This document shows positions 6,631-13,929 of a DNA stretch of 18,439 bases, one piece after another (the first letter of the stretch is position 1; each line of letters opens with the position of its first letter). Source of the stretch: Acidimicrobiales bacterium (GTDB taxonomy: Bacteria > Actinomycetota > Acidimicrobiia > Acidimicrobiales > Poriferisodalaceae); contig JAGQSP010000056.1 in the NCBI GenBank assembly GCA_020439485.1, positions 1 through 18,439 on the forward strand, in the 5' to 3' direction. Below the pieces are notes generated by a model that was given only the letters and a program-made list of their open reading frames with translations, searched no databases and was not told the origin of the DNA. The position numbers were made by a program, and so were the translations under genes.

Positions 6631-8051
6631 CATCGAGCCCGGTCGACGAGCCACCGTTCACCCCGCCAGGGCGGGGTATCTATGCCAACCGCACACTGAA
6701 CGTCCGCTCGCTGCGCGCAGTGGGCTTCGATATGGACTACACGCTGATCCACTATCGGGTCGACGAGTGGGAGCGGGCGGCCTTCACGCACGCACTCGAG
6801 TGGCTCGCCGGGCAGGGTTGGCCCGTAGACGATCTGCAGTTCGACCCCGACGCCTACACGCTGGGGCTGACGTTCGACCTCGACCTGGGCAACCTGGTCA
6901 AGGCCACCAGGTTCGGCCACGTCGTGAAGGCCCAACACGGCACGCGGGCCCTGGGTTTCGACGAGCAGCGCACGGCCTATGCCGAAACTGTCATCGACCT
7001 GGCCGAAGAACGCTTCGAGTTCATGAACACGCTGTTCGAGCTGTCGCGCGCCGCTCTGTGGTGTCAGCTGATCGATGTTCACGACGCCGGGCGGCTTCCG
7101 GGTGTGGTCAGCTACGCCGACCTGTGGCGCCAGATAGATCGGGCCCTGTCGTCGGCACACCAGGGCGGCCGCCTCAAGGCCGAGATCGTCAACGAACCCG
7201 ACCGGTTCGTGGTGCCCGACCCCGAGCTCGTCGAGACCTTGCGCGACATGCGTGAGGCGGGCAAGCAGCTGCTGCTGATAACCAACTCCGACTGGGAATA
7301 CACCCGCCAGATGATGGCCTACGCCGTCGACCCATTCGTCGACGAGGGCTCGTGGCGCGACCTGTTCGACATCGTCATCGTGTCGGCCAACAAGCCGTCG
7401 TTCTTCGAAGGCACGCCACCCATCTATCGGGTGGTCGACGAGGCCGAGTCACTGTTGCGCCCACACTTCGGTCCGCTCGAGCCCGGCCACGTGTACTTCG
7501 GTGGCAACGCCAGGCTGGTCGAGCAGAGCCTCGGTCACGCCGCCGCCCAGATGCTGTATGTCGGAGACCATCTGTTCGGTGATGTGCACGTCACCAAGGA
7601 CATCCTCAGGTGGCGGACGGCGCTGATTGCCCGCGAGATCGAGGGCGAGGTAGAGGCGGCCAACGCGTTCGCCCCCGACGAAGCAGAGTTGGCGATGCTG
7701 ATGGACGAAAAGACCGAGCTCGAGCGCCGCATCGCACGAATGCGGCTGCAGCGTCGCAAGGCGCGCTCCGATAGGGCCCGAGCCGCCGAGATCCAAAGCG
7801 AAATCGACGATCAGGTCGAGGCCGCAGCAACACTCGACGCCCGGATCGGGCCCCTGGCCCAGGCCGCGGCCGAGTTGGGCAACCCCGCCTGGGGACCGTT
7901 GATGCGAAGCGGCATAGACAAGAGCCTCTTCGCCCGCCAGGTCGAGCGCTACGCAGACGTGTACACGTCGCGGGTCTCGAACTTCGGCTACGAAACGCCT
8001 TACGCGTACATCAGGGCGGCGCGGGGCTCACTGCCCCACGACCACCGCTGA
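6627..8051 (+). CDS. HAD-superfamily 5'-nucleotidase (cytosolic IMP/GMP-type family)
   Basis: 474 residues, consistent with the cN-II/5_nucleotid family of HAD hydrolases. Motif I is GFDMDYTL (33-40; nucleophile D35, general acid D37); motif II is LLLITNSDW (215-223); motif III Lys is probably K256 in SANKPSFF; motif IV is YVGDHLFGDV (311-320). An insertion between 350 and 410 is strongly charged (EKTELERRIARMRLQRRKA) and should form a coiled coil or helical hairpin. The expected reaction is dephosphorylation of a nucleoside monophosphate, probably purine, in the cytoplasm; specificity is not readable. The ATG at 6627 overlaps the malic enzyme TGA in ATGA and starts the protein at MTSSPVDEPP, a sensible distance before motif I. 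It converges with the giant secreted-protein gene, leaving only 19 bp, with no obvious terminator. Confidence 0.88.
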   Translation: MTSSPVDEPPFTPPGRGIYANRTLNVRSLRAVGFDMDYTLIHYRVDEWERAAFTHALEWLAGQGWPVDDLQFDPDAYTLGLTFDLDLGNLVKATRFGHVVKAQHGTRALGFDEQRTAYAETVIDLAEERFEFMNTLFELSRAALWCQLIDVHDAGRLPGVVSYADLWRQIDRALSSAHQGGRLKAEIVNEPDRFVVPDPELVETLRDMREAGKQLLLITNSDWEYTRQMMAYAVDPFVDEGSWRDLFDIVIVSANKPSFFEGTPPIYRVVDEAESLLRPHFGPLEPGHVYFGGNARLVEQSLGHAAAQMLYVGDHLFGDVHVTKDILRWRTALIAREIEGEVEAANAFAPDEAELAMLMDEKTELERRIARMRLQRRKARSDRARAAEIQSEIDDQVEAAATLDARIGPLAQAAAELGNPAWGPLMRSGIDKSLFARQVERYADVYTSRVSNFGYETPYAYIRAARGSLPHDHR

Positions 8052-8070
8052 AGCTGTACCGCCCGAAGCG

Positions 8071-11000
8071 TCAGGCCACCGGAGCCACCCCCACTATCGG
8101 AGCGGGGATGTTCACCCCTCCGAGAGATCCGAGGAACTCGAGCGAGCTGAAGTTGAAGATGCCTCCATCGCCGGCGACCATCAAATAGCCGTCGCCATAA
8201 GGAACCAGCCCGTTTACGGGCGAAACCAGCTGGGTGCCCGGTGGCAGAACGCCTGGCAGCGAGCCCACGAAGGCGGCGTCGAAAGCAAATACGCCACCAT
8301 CGCCTGCTACCAGCCAGTAGCCCCTGCCGTCAGGATCCGCGACCAGCCCGTTGACGGGCGAATCGAGCGGCCCGCTGACGACCTGGGGCACCGACCCGGC
8401 GAACTCGGCGTTTCCGAAGGCGAAGATGCCGCCGTCGCTTCCGACCATGTAGTAGCCAGAGCCATCCGGAAGAGCCGAGCTGTCGACGATGGGTCCGACC
8501 AGCACCTCGGCCAGGCCCATCTCGACGAGGTCGCCGTGGTGCTTTGCGGTACCAAAGGCGATGACGCGTCCGACCGTGGTGAATACGAAGTAGCCGTTGC
8601 CGCCCGGCATCGGAGCCATCGTGGCCGGCTTCTCCCCCGGGATGAACCCGCTGGTGTCGACGTTTCCGTGGTGGGGCGCACCGCCGAGGGCGTGAACGGT
8701 TCCGTTCTCCTCGAGGATCCACAGGCCCGCACCCGAGGGGTTCTCGAGGATCTTCACCGCCGGTCCGGTGACCGGCGCCTTCGAACCCGTGGGTACGATC
8801 AGCTCGCCGTCGCCGAATGCATAGACACGGCCCTGGGCATCGAGCATCCAGTAGCCGACCCGAGCTCCCTCGACCACCACCGAAACGGTGTCGGAGGCGG
8901 TTCCGAGGCCATCGTCTGCTGTGAGTTCGAGCACATAGGTGCCCGGCGCACTGAAGGTTGCTGTCGTGATGGCCGCCGACGGATTGGCGAAACTGACGGT
9001 GCCGGGACCCGACTGACGGCTCCAGGTGATGGTGACACCCGGCGTCAGCGCATCGTCGGTCACCGTGCCCGAGAGCGATGCCGCCGAGCCCATCGTGATG
9101 GTCGACCCCGCTCCGGCGTCGACGACCGGCGCAAGGTTGATGTCGTAGGTTCTCGTTGCAACGGGGCTGGGATCGGCTCCGTCTCGCATCGCGATCGCAT
9201 TCACCACGACCTGGGTGCCAGAGATGCTGAACGGACCGGTGTACCTGTTGCTGGTCGCCGTCGGCGTGGTGCCATCGGTCGTGTAGAAGATCGTGGCACC
9301 GGCTTCGGCCGACGTCAGCGAGATGGTGTCACCGAAGTGAATGACAGACTCGGCAGGCGAAATCGTCGGCGCGGCAGCATCGACCGGACCGGCCGGGGTC
9401 ACGACGACGTCGCCGAACACGGCATCGACCTCGTGGGCGACCAAGGCCAGCGAACCGCCCGTCGGGTCCTGGGCGTCACCCGCCGCCGTCCACGAGACGT
9501 CCCAGCCGGCGGGCTCGGGCTGATCCGAGCGCCACATCTTGAAGCGGTAGGTCGCCGGTGTGGTGCCGTCTACCCGGGCTCGCATCGTGTACTCGACGCC
9601 CAGCGACAGCGGAGCATCGAGATCGGTGCGCACCAGCGACGCGTCCTCGTCGAGCAGTTGGATCTGATCGTCCTGGGCCCCCGCCGGGTCGCGCCACAGT
9701 GCGAAGGCACCGAACGGAGTGGGGCTGGCGCCGTCGGCCTTGAACCCGACCAAGGGCTGCGACCCTGGATCGACGCTGTCGTTGTGGCCGTTCCAGCGCA
9801 TGATGATGCCGACGCCAGGCCCGTTCGACGGTGAGTCGTCGGCGCCCGGAGCGATCGAGTTGACCATGAACGGGACCGTCACCTCGTACTGCTCCCAGGT
9901 GACATCGCCCACGGCCACGATGCGGTCGTAGCCGTCGTCGACGTTGGTTATGGCCAAGCCTCCGCTGGCCTTGGCCCAATATCCGTCAACAGGCTGCACG
10001 GCGTCTGTGACGCTGGCGACCTCAGACCAGTCGACAACCCACGGCAGAGCCCACTCGACCCCGGGTGTCCAATTGACGATGACTACATGGGACGTGCTGT
10101 CGCCTGTGGCGTCCACTGCGGTGAACTCGACGGTGTTCTCGCCTGGCACCAGGTCGGCAACCAACAGGTCGGCGTTGAAGTCGCCGGCGCCGTGCAGTCG
10201 ACGGCCATCTGCGCCGAGCTGCATTGCAACCGGGGCGCCACCGTTCAGCCGGTACGACAGTGTGCTGACACCCTGGGGGTCGCTGACGCGGCCCAGGACG
10301 TTCACCCAACGCTGCGCCAAGCCAAGCTGGCCGAAGTCCTGTTCGTCGCCGAACCACACGTCGAAGACGGTTCCGCCTTCTCCTGGGGCAAGGGTGGTTC
10401 CCTGCACCGACGACTGTGATGTGTTGCCATTGAAGTCTTCAGCCTCGATGGCGAACGAGTAGGTGGTCTCCGGCGACAATCCCGACACCAGCACCTCGTG
10501 CTCGTAGGCCAACACGTCGGAGGTACGCGTCTCGGCGACGGCTCCGATCGTGTAGCCGACAACACCGGTCGAGGGTTCGTTCGTTGCCCACCTGACGGTG
10601 ACAGACGTCGACCCGGCGATGACCTCGGCGTTGGAGATGACGGCCGGAGTGGTGTCCGACTCGGTCTCGGCAGGCGCCGGAACCGGCTGAACGAAGTCGA
10701 CTACGGCGTGATAGGCCGGGGCGCTTGCACCCGAGACAGCGTTGCCGCCGAAGGGGCCGAACTCGGTGACCGCCAGTGAATCGGTGAACGACCCGACGCT
10801 GTTCCACGACGAACCGTCGGCAGAGGTGTACATCGTGTAGGTATTGCCGACCCGCTGAACCCTTATGTGGCCGGCCTGGTCTGGCGACACCGACTTGCTG
10901 AGCTTGGTCGAACCGCTGCCACCAGCGACTCGTCCGGCGAAGGCCACCAGGTTCGTTCCGTTGTGGTGAACGTTGAAGCGAAGGAAGGCTCCTGGCCCCG

Positions 11001-12885
11001 CCACTACCACGCCCTGCATCTGATAGGCCGCAGAAGGTGTCGATTCGAAGGCGGCATGGATGTCGAAATCGGTGTTGCTGAGGGCCTGACGAAGCGTCGG
11101 AGCCCGGTTTCCGGCAGTCCACGGCTCGTGGCTCACGGCCGATTCGGGCACCGACAGGATCGCCTGCTCGCCCGTGTACACGAACCTCGAGTCGCCGATC
11201 GAGTCGACCTGGTCCCACAGCGCACCCGAGGCCACCGGATCGCTGAAGTCATCGCCCTGGAACGCATCCTCGACCACGGTCAGCGTTGCCACCTGGCTGG
11301 TCAACGTGTCGGCGCCGTCGGTGACGCGCACCCGATAGTCCTGCGACGCACCGGCGCCGAAGTCGGCGACGAAGGTATAGGTGGGCTGATCGGCACCTGC
11401 GATGTCGACCCCGTCGAGTGTCCACTGGTACGAGACCGCAGCCAGCGACGACGTGTCGACCGAAAGGGTCACCTGTTGGCCGTCGAGTGCGGTCTGAGAC
11501 TGCGGCTGCTGGTAGATCCGCAGCTCGCCGGCACGCTTGACGATCAGCATGGGCCCGGGCTCTTCTATGTGCTGGCCATAGTCGTAGGGCTCGGTTTGAT
11601 ACCCGTAGGTGATCTCGTTTGTCCCAGCGGCCAGATCGCCCAGGTCCACATCGATCACCGACAGGTCCCAGACGTCGTCGTTGGCCGGGTTGCCGTTGTT
11701 GATGAAGTTGAACGCCGAGGTGGGTGTTCCGCCATTCCAGCTGATCGAGGGGCTGCCCCAGTACAGACCCATCATCTGGACGCTCTGCCAGTCTGACAAG
11801 TCCGAAGGCAGGTCCATCGACCGGGTGCCCGAGTCGGGCCTGGTTCCGTCGAGGTGAAGCGCGAAGTCGGTGAAGTCGGGGTCGCGGAAGTACTCGACCA
11901 GATAGCTGGAGCGAGAAATCTCGAAGCTGCCGGACACGCCGCCGATGGCGTCGGTTATGTCGAGGCGCCCACCGCTGCGGGCCTTCACTGCGCGAGCCTT
12001 GATCTTCACTCCGCTCTGGGACGCGATGAGGCTGGTGTCCCAGGTGACCGAATAGTTGTCGTCGCCGTCGTTGAGGTCTGTGCCGATGTGGCCGATCGTT
12101 CCGCCCTCGGGCGGAATGGTGTAGCCGGTAGACGGCTTGCCTCCCGGATTGAAGTTCATGCGGGTGAAGGCGTGCCAGTCGGTGGTCTGACCGTCGTTGT
12201 CTTCGTCGTAGCCGTCGTAGTAGGCGATGAACTCGACACGGTCGGCGCCGGGCACAGTAGCGGTGATGGTGACCTGCTCGGTTCCGGTGACGTCGAGAAC
12301 ACCGCCGGCGGCCGCGGACACACCGCCCACCGAGTTGAGGCTCCCGCCCGATGGGAAGGTGCCACCCACGCCGTACAGACGAAATGCCATGTCGTGGATG
12401 TGGTATTTCGAATTGTTGACGCTGAAAGTGACGGTGTTGGCGCCCGCCTGGAGTTCGGTGACGGGAACGTCGAGCACCACCGGCGTGCGGCTGTTGTCAT
12501 AGCCGGCGTTTACCGTTCGGGTCGGGCCGCCATTGATGCTGTAGCGAACGATGTGGTCGACGCGGCCCACCCATACGTCCAAGAACAGTTCGGCCTTGGT
12601 CGCGGTGCCGACATCGGCCGGAAGGGTCACCGTCAGGGTCTTCGGGCAGCCCTTGACCGGCTCGAGATACCACGAGTTGTTGGCAGCCGTGTTGGTGCAT
12701 GTCGTCTCGTCGGCAATACCGCCCGTGTATTCGCTGTGCGGCGCCCAGATCTCGGCATACGAGCCCGGCGTGGCCTGCTCGAACACGCCGGCGTCTGCAG
12801 GTGGTTCGTCTCGCCCCAGCTGAGTCACCACGACGGCAAGTGCGAGCAAAATGGCAAGTGATCGCTTACCAGAGAGCTTCTTCAT
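8071..12885 (-). CDS. Giant secreted modular beta-sandwich protein with C-terminal GYW-type repeats
   Basis: 1604 residues. A Sec signal peptide (KKLSGKR, hydrophobic 9-24, likely cleavage after ADA near 32) is followed only by beta modules: an N-terminal module (40-172); a Ca-loop-like segment with DEDNDG (180-325); a module ending near 450; an Ig-like domain (456-538); a LamG/DUF1349-like sandwich (545-735); FN3 (745-832); a bacterial Ig-like module (836-940); a second LamG-like sandwich (942-1165); a chitobiase/HEX C-terminal-type domain with IFYTTDGTTPT (1170-1248); a PKD-like domain (1250-1340); and six ~45-residue repeats (1343-1604). No hydrolase motif, LPXTG or C-terminal membrane helix is seen, so it is probably secreted or carbohydrate-bound. 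An adhesin or matrix role is inference, encouraged by the polysaccharide genes beyond it. The ATG at 12885 gives the signal peptide directly; AGAAG precedes it closely. Confidence 0.88.
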   Translation of the reverse strand: MKKLSGKRSLAILLALAVVVTQLGRDEPPADAGVFEQATPGSYAEIWAPHSEYTGGIADETTCTNTAANNSWYLEPVKGCPKTLTVTLPADVGTATKAELFLDVWVGRVDHIVRYSINGGPTRTVNAGYDNSRTPVVLDVPVTELQAGANTVTFSVNNSKYHIHDMAFRLYGVGGTFPSGGSLNSVGGVSAAAGGVLDVTGTEQVTITATVPGADRVEFIAYYDGYDEDNDGQTTDWHAFTRMNFNPGGKPSTGYTIPPEGGTIGHIGTDLNDGDDNYSVTWDTSLIASQSGVKIKARAVKARSGGRLDITDAIGGVSGSFEISRSSYLVEYFRDPDFTDFALHLDGTRPDSGTRSMDLPSDLSDWQSVQMMGLYWGSPSISWNGGTPTSAFNFINNGNPANDDVWDLSVIDVDLGDLAAGTNEITYGYQTEPYDYGQHIEEPGPMLIVKRAGELRIYQQPQSQTALDGQQVTLSVDTSSLAAVSYQWTLDGVDIAGADQPTYTFVADFGAGASQDYRVRVTDGADTLTSQVATLTVVEDAFQGDDFSDPVASGALWDQVDSIGDSRFVYTGEQAILSVPESAVSHEPWTAGNRAPTLRQALSNTDFDIHAAFESTPSAAYQMQGVVVAGPGAFLRFNVHHNGTNLVAFAGRVAGGSGSTKLSKSVSPDQAGHIRVQRVGNTYTMYTSADGSSWNSVGSFTDSLAVTEFGPFGGNAVSGASAPAYHAVVDFVQPVPAPAETESDTTPAVISNAEVIAGSTSVTVRWATNEPSTGVVGYTIGAVAETRTSDVLAYEHEVLVSGLSPETTYSFAIEAEDFNGNTSQSSVQGTTLAPGEGGTVFDVWFGDEQDFGQLGLAQRWVNVLGRVSDPQGVSTLSYRLNGGAPVAMQLGADGRRLHGAGDFNADLLVADLVPGENTVEFTAVDATGDSTSHVVIVNWTPGVEWALPWVVDWSEVASVTDAVQPVDGYWAKASGGLAITNVDDGYDRIVAVGDVTWEQYEVTVPFMVNSIAPGADDSPSNGPGVGIIMRWNGHNDSVDPGSQPLVGFKADGASPTPFGAFALWRDPAGAQDDQIQLLDEDASLVRTDLDAPLSLGVEYTMRARVDGTTPATYRFKMWRSDQPEPAGWDVSWTAAGDAQDPTGGSLALVAHEVDAVFGDVVVTPAGPVDAAAPTISPAESVIHFGDTISLTSAEAGATIFYTTDGTTPTATSNRYTGPFSISGTQVVVNAIAMRDGADPSPVATRTYDINLAPVVDAGAGSTITMGSAASLSGTVTDDALTPGVTITWSRQSGPGTVSFANPSAAITTATFSAPGTYVLELTADDGLGTASDTVSVVVEGARVGYWMLDAQGRVYAFGDGELIVPTGSKAPVTGPAVKILENPSGAGLWILEENGTVHALGGAPHHGNVDTSGFIPGEKPATMAPMPGGNGYFVFTTVGRVIAFGTAKHHGDLVEMGLAEVLVGPIVDSSALPDGSGYYMVGSDGGIFAFGNAEFAGSVPQVVSGPLDSPVNGLVADPDGRGYWLVAGDGGVFAFDAAFVGSLPGVLPPGTQLVSPVNGLVPYGDGYLMVAGDGGIFNFSSLEFLGSLGGVNIPAPIVGVAPVA
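8074..8859 (-). repeat. Six tandem ~45-residue GYW...GG.FAFG repeats (possible beta-propeller)
   Basis: Within the giant protein, repeat cores begin at residues 1343 (VGYWMLDAQGRVYAFG), 1386 (AGLWILEENGTVHALG), 1430 (NGYFVFTTVGRVIAFG), 1476 (SGYYMVGSDGGIFAFG), 1521 (RGYWLVAGDGGVFAF) and 1565 (DGYLMVAGDGGIFNF), spaced 43, 44, 46, 45 and 44 residues. Four of the six end in a Gly-Ser or Gly-Asn/Asp turn such as FAGS or FVGS. The last two are also preceded by the same SPVNGLV. The period and count suit a six-bladed propeller or a beta-solenoid. Similar repeats occur in many actinobacterial exported proteins. Confidence 0.8.
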
Positions 12886-12906
12886 CTTCTAACCCATCCT
12901 CTAACC
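12883..12906 (-). repeat. 12-bp tandem repeat containing the start codon, with a two-codon mini-ORF
   Basis: On the minus strand, GGTTAGAGGATG is followed directly by GGTTAGAAGATG, 11 of 12 bases identical. The second ATG is the start of the giant protein. The first ATG reads ATG GGT TAG, a two-codon ORF that terminates 4 nt before the real start. The duplicated unit supplies each ATG with a purine-rich stretch (AGAGG or AGAAG) immediately upstream. Confidence 0.75.
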
Positions 12907-12927
12907 ACTGTGCGTGGCCATTTGCCC

Positions 12928-12957
12928 ACTCTACGCAAGTTCATATCGGCGCAGCAA
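12928..12957 (-). promoter_or_regulatory. Candidate promoter for the giant secreted-protein gene
   Basis: On the minus strand, TTGCTG (12957-12952) and TAGAGT (12933-12928) are separated by 18 bp and fit -35 and TAnnnT -10 elements. Transcription would begin near 12921, giving a leader of about 36 nt that includes the 12-bp tandem repeat. This is pattern matching only. Confidence 0.35.
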
Positions 12958-12976
12958 TGCCTTTGTGGAGGACTTC

Positions 12977-13006
12977 GCCGAGTTCTCGCTATCAGGAACG
13001 CTCGGC
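12977..13006 (-). terminator. Weak hairpin downstream of the sulfotransferase gene
   Basis: GCCGAG-TTC (12977-12985) can pair with GAA-CG-CTCGGC (12996-13006), a 6+3 bp stem with a 2-nt bulge and a 10-nt loop, starting 25 bp past the sulfotransferase stop. There is no T-tract, so at best it is a U-tract-free terminator or a chance fold. The rest of 12907-13030 holds the candidate promoter of the giant gene and nothing else I can support. Confidence 0.25.
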
Positions 13007-13030
13007 TGGGCTGGCGATAACGGACCGGTT

Positions 13031-13810
13031 TCAGGCGAGCCAGTCGGTGATATCGACGAGACCCGACTCGTTCAGACGCGCCAAGTCATCGCGAAGAAGC
13101 TCACGAACACGACCGACCCGATCGGGGGTCTTGTCGGGCTTGACTATCGGGCGCTCGGCCAGCGAGGTGTTGATCCGGCGCAGCAACGAACGCGAACGCG
13201 GAATCCGACGAGCGAGTGCCGAAGGTCGGGTCTTCGAAGACGACTCGTTGCGGCCGCTCGTGACCGGCTCGCCGAGAGTTGGGTCGAGCCCGAGCGACTG
13301 CAGCAAGGCCCCCAGGACACCAGCCGGATCGCGGACCACGTCGTCGAACCTCAGAACCGACACGAAGCCGGCCCGCTCGAGGAACGGCTCGAGTTGCCAC
13401 ATATAGCGCGTGGCCGCGATGTACTCGTTGTCGGCGTCGTCGAGCACCTGGTCGAAACCGCGGGCCTCGCGCCCGGCCGCAACGGAATGGATGTAGTGAC
13501 TGACAACGCGGTCGTAGGGCTCGCGCACCACGTACACGATCGAAGCCGAGCGGTTGTCGGCGAACATACGGTTCGCCACATCGGGCCACAGGTGGCGCTT
13601 CGAGTAGTTGGGTGAGCAGTCGAAACGCACGGTGCCGGCGGGTTCGAACTGCTGTTCGTACCAGTCGAACCCTTTGGCCCAAAGACGATCGTCGTTGTAG
13701 AAGTTGACTTCCTTGCCGGCCGACTGCCTGATCTGGGGATGCGGCGCCAACCACGAGTACACGGTCGTCGTGGCCGACTTCATTGCTCCGATGACTACAA
13801 GATCGTCCAC
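13031..13810 (-). CDS. PAPS-dependent sulfotransferase
   Basis: 259 residues from the GTG at 13810, the usual size for bacterial Sulfotransfer-family enzymes. The 5'-phosphosulfate loop is VIGAMKSATTTVYSWL (6-21; K11, S12), the 3'-phosphate site is VVREPYDRVVSHYIHS (94-109; R96, S104), and KEVNFY (33-38), FDCSPNYS (63-70) and VLRFDDVVRDP (152-162) follow the family order. It would move sulfate from PAPS to a hydroxyl or amine on a sugar or other acceptor. The start is set by the GGAGG at 13815-13819, four bases before the GTG, and by the loop lying at the very N-terminus as in relatives; the open frame continues upstream through the promoter region but looks non-coding. It is divergent from the formyltransferase-like/deacetylase/GT2 operon, supporting a role in modifying that polysaccharide (inference). 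Confidence 0.9.
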   Translation of the reverse strand: MDDLVVIGAMKSATTTVYSWLAPHPQIRQSAGKEVNFYNDDRLWAKGFDWYEQQFEPAGTVRFDCSPNYSKRHLWPDVANRMFADNRSASIVYVVREPYDRVVSHYIHSVAAGREARGFDQVLDDADNEYIAATRYMWQLEPFLERAGFVSVLRFDDVVRDPAGVLGALLQSLGLDPTLGEPVTSGRNESSSKTRPSALARRIPRSRSLLRRINTSLAERPIVKPDKTPDRVGRVRELLRDDLARLNESGLVDITDWLA

Positions 13811-13814
13811 TGGG

Positions 13815-13819
13815 CCTCC
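13815..13819 (-). promoter_or_regulatory. Shine-Dalgarno GGAGG deciding the sulfotransferase start
   Basis: GGAGG on the minus strand lies 4 nt before the GTG at 13810. It favours this GTG over longer in-frame starts that would add a basic, low-complexity N-terminus. Confidence 0.65.
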
Positions 13820-13880
13820 GGACGGGGCTGCGTCGGCACGCTCAAATGCCGCCGTCAATCGCCGATAGCGCGAGGTAACG

Positions 13881-13890
13881 ACTGTACGGT
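13881..13890. promoter_or_regulatory. Candidate symmetric bidirectional -10 between sulfotransferase and polysaccharide operon
   Basis: ACTGTACGGT fits the same AnnnTAnnnT pattern as at 512-521 and 4938-4947. The plus strand reads TACGGT (13885-13890), predicting a start near 13897 and a leader of about 33 nt to the ATG at 13930. The minus strand reads TACAGT (13886-13881), predicting a start near 13874 and a leader of about 64 nt to the sulfotransferase GTG. Unlike the other two, both mRNAs would have leaders. No strong -35 is seen. Confidence 0.4.
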
Positions 13891-13929
13891 AAACCCCTGC
13901 GCGACCGACGCAGGCCGCGGACGCTCCCA

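Noticed and set aside
8536..12861. Several long plus-strand open frames opposite the giant secreted-protein gene
   Set aside because: Their translations are Arg/Gly-rich with no recognisable domains, while the minus frame is continuous over 1604 residues with a signal peptide and many known beta modules.
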